From Cyanobacteriota bacterium (GTDB lineage Bacteria; Cyanobacteriota; Cyanobacteriia; Phormidesmidales; Phormidesmidaceae), in NCBI GenBank assembly GCA_027619675.1, contig JAQCHG010000095.1, forward strand, positions 1 to 6,602: a stretch of 6,602 nucleotides of DNA, read 5' to 3'. The notes below the pieces were generated by a model. That model was not told the origin of the DNA, searched no databases, and saw only the letters and a list, made by a program, of their open reading frames with translations. The translations under genes were made by a program, and so were the position numbers. This document shows, one piece after another, positions 6,285-6,602 of the stretch. The stretch's first letter is position 1. Each line of letters begins with the position of its first letter.

Positions 6285-6602
6285 ATGCTTCAATTCAGTC
6301 AAAGTGCTCTGCGGGAAATTAAGCGGCTGCAAGGGCAACAGACCTTCTCAAACGGTGTCGTGCGGCTGGCGATCGCGGCTGGCGGCTGTGCGGGACTGAA
6401 ATATGACCTGCGCTTTGAAATGAAGGCCCACAGCACCGACCAAACCCTCACAGTGGATGGCGTCAAGGTGGTGGTCAGTGCAGCAGATCTCACCCGCTGT
6501 GATGGCATGACCGTGGACTACGTTGAAGACCTAATGGGGGGCAACTTTCGCTTTTCCAACCCCCTCGCCCAACACACCTGTGGCTGTGGGGTGTCCTTTA
6601 GC
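6285..6602 (+). CDS. IscA/HesB-family A-type iron-sulfur carrier, 3' end outside window
   Basis: A-type carriers receive or store Fe-S clusters or iron and pass them to target proteins in the cytoplasm. From ATG 6285 there are 106 codons with no stop before the edge; the family is usually near 107-120 residues, so only the last few residues are missing. The three ligand cysteines are all present: Cys35 in GGCAGL, and Cys99 and Cys101 in HTCGCGVSF, the same positions as in E. coli IscA. The block VDYVEDLMGGNFRFSNP is also typical. An extra cysteine at 72 is not a family ligand. The short N-terminus suggests IscA rather than the longer cyanobacterial SufA, but this is not certain. No strong ribosome binding site is visible. 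TTGACC at 6254-6259 could be a -35 box, but a matching -10 is weak. No suf or isc partner is in view. Confidence 0.9.
   Translation, partial: MLQFSQSALREIKRLQGQQTFSNGVVRLAIAAGGCAGLKYDLRFEMKAHSTDQTLTVDGVKVVVSAADLTRCDGMTVDYVEDLMGGNFRFSNPLAQHTCGCGVSFS

Larger units (their letters stand above)
306..6376. repeat. Dispersed HIP1 octamers (GCGATCGC), 12 copies
   Basis: The palindrome GCGATCGC starts at 306, 772, 915, 1526, 1781, 2534, 3754, 4680, 4882, 4983, 5837 and 6369. All copies lie inside coding regions, and chance would give well under one in this length. HIP1 is an established marker of many cyanobacterial genomes. It identifies the host lineage and shows that no segment stands out as recently acquired. 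Confidence 0.9.

Overview
The window looks like chromosomal DNA from a GC-rich cyanobacterium. The octamer GCGATCGC (HIP1), a cyanobacterial signature, occurs 12 times in 6.6 kb. The protein set also fits: glycogen phosphorylase, acetate kinase, a TldD/TldE-type protease pair, an A-type Fe-S carrier and small membrane proteins. No mobile element, tRNA, rRNA, CRISPR array or phage gene was seen.

Left part (2-2153, plus strand): the C-terminal end of glycogen phosphorylase, cut by the window edge, is followed 27 nt later by a complete acetate kinase. Ten nt after that comes a 106-codon gene for a small protein with a suspected NTF2-like fold. The tight spacing and clear Shine-Dalgarno sequences suggest one transcript. 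Glycogen phosphorylase releases glucose-1-phosphate from glycogen, and acetate kinase makes ATP from acetyl phosphate, so the pair fits dark or fermentative use of stored carbon.

Centre (2154-5233, plus strand): a 261-nt non-coding leader precedes tldD and tldE (pmbA), which overlap by one base (TAATG). TldD carries the HExxxH zinc site and a C-terminal cysteine. TldE lacks the metal site, as expected for the partner subunit. The tldD start is best placed at the GTG at 2415, not at the far upstream ATG of the open frame.

Right part (5234-6602): a 194-nt gap with several short hairpins lies between tldE and a convergent small membrane-protein gene on the minus strand. That gene is divergent from a four-helix membrane-protein gene on the plus strand. 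After a gap with a perfect 8-bp inverted repeat, an IscA/HesB-family gene starts at 6285 and runs off the right edge.

No clearly new biological system is evident. The points most worth a second look are the divergent TldD subtype, the small gene attached to ackA, the two unidentified membrane proteins and the structured intergenic regions.
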